This document shows positions 6,192-6,271 of a stretch of DNA of 6,271 nt, piece by piece. The notes beneath the pieces are model-generated. The model had not been told where the DNA came from, did not search any database, and saw only the letters and a list, made by a program, of their open reading frames with translations. Position numbers and translations under genes: made by a program. The stretch is from Lutibacter sp. (lineage in GTDB: Bacteria > Bacteroidota > Bacteroidia > Flavobacteriales > Flavobacteriaceae). The stretch spans positions 1 to 6,271 of the forward strand of contig DPCK01000024.1 of assembly GCA_003516285.1 (NCBI GenBank). The letters run 5' to 3'. Numbering within the stretch: position 1 is the stretch's first letter; each line of letters begins with the position of its first letter.

Positions 6192-6271
6192 TTAGGCTTC
6201 ATTCGCCTTATTTTTTGGCAACGTAAAATAAAATGTGGATCCTTTTAAAACTTCACTTTCCAGCCAAATTT
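6192..6271 (-). CDS. C-terminal end of a sensor histidine kinase (partial, runs off the window)
   Basis: Only the last 25 codons and the stop lie in the window. The reading frame gives IWLESEVLKGSTFYFTLP followed by KNKANEA and a stop. The [IL]W-x-ES-x(4)-GSTF-[YF]-FTLP pattern is the end of a HATPase_c catalytic domain (the last strands after the G2 box) in classical HisKA-type kinases. The protein stops only seven residues later, so it has no C-terminal receiver and is not a hybrid ending in one. The kinase is on the same strand and directly upstream of the LytTR regulator, so it is the likely partner. The usual consensus at this spot is SEPGKGS; here it is SEVLKGS, a mild divergence. The N-terminal sensor part cannot be seen. 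Confidence 0.85.
   Translation of the reverse strand, partial: IWLESEVLKGSTFYFTLPKNKANEA

Overview
The window reads as chromosomal DNA from a member of the Bacteroidota, most likely a flavobacterium-like organism. It is very AT-rich, lacks clear Shine-Dalgarno sequences, has signal peptides ending before Gln (as in VDA|QT), and carries one promoter of the Bacteroidota TAnnTTTG type. All seven supported genes lie on the minus strand, so transcription runs from high to low coordinates.

In transcription order: (1) 6271-6192, the last 25 residues of a sensor histidine kinase; (2) 6125-5409, a LytTR-family response regulator; (3) 5358-4576, a secreted protein built like a two-domain periplasmic chaperone; (4) 4525-1799, a 908-residue outer-membrane protein with two N-terminal Ig-like domains, a long beta-barrel-like middle and two C-terminal beta-sandwich domains; (5) 1802-1269 and (6) 1269-787, two small secreted all-beta proteins; (7) 721-83, a degenerate receiver domain fused to an HPt phosphotransfer domain.

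Genes 3 to 6 look like one assembly line with the logic of a chaperone-usher pathway: a periplasmic chaperone, an outer-membrane pore with usher-like domain order, and two candidate surface subunits. The pore gene overlaps the first subunit gene (ATGA), and that gene overlaps the second (TAATG), so all three should be co-translated. The kinase/LytTR pair upstream would be the natural switch, and the pseudo-receiver-HPt protein downstream may be another relay element. The domain layout and motifs are visible in the sequence. The assignment as a surface-fibre export system is inference, because I cannot run profile or structure searches and I know of no named characterised member.

Non-coding stretches are all short (under 85 bases). 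They hold a good promoter before the LytTR gene, a 16-bp perfect palindrome after it, an inverted repeat just before the TTG start of the pore gene, and an 8-base motif shared by the leaders of the chaperone and pore genes. Positions 1-82 contain no gene I can support.
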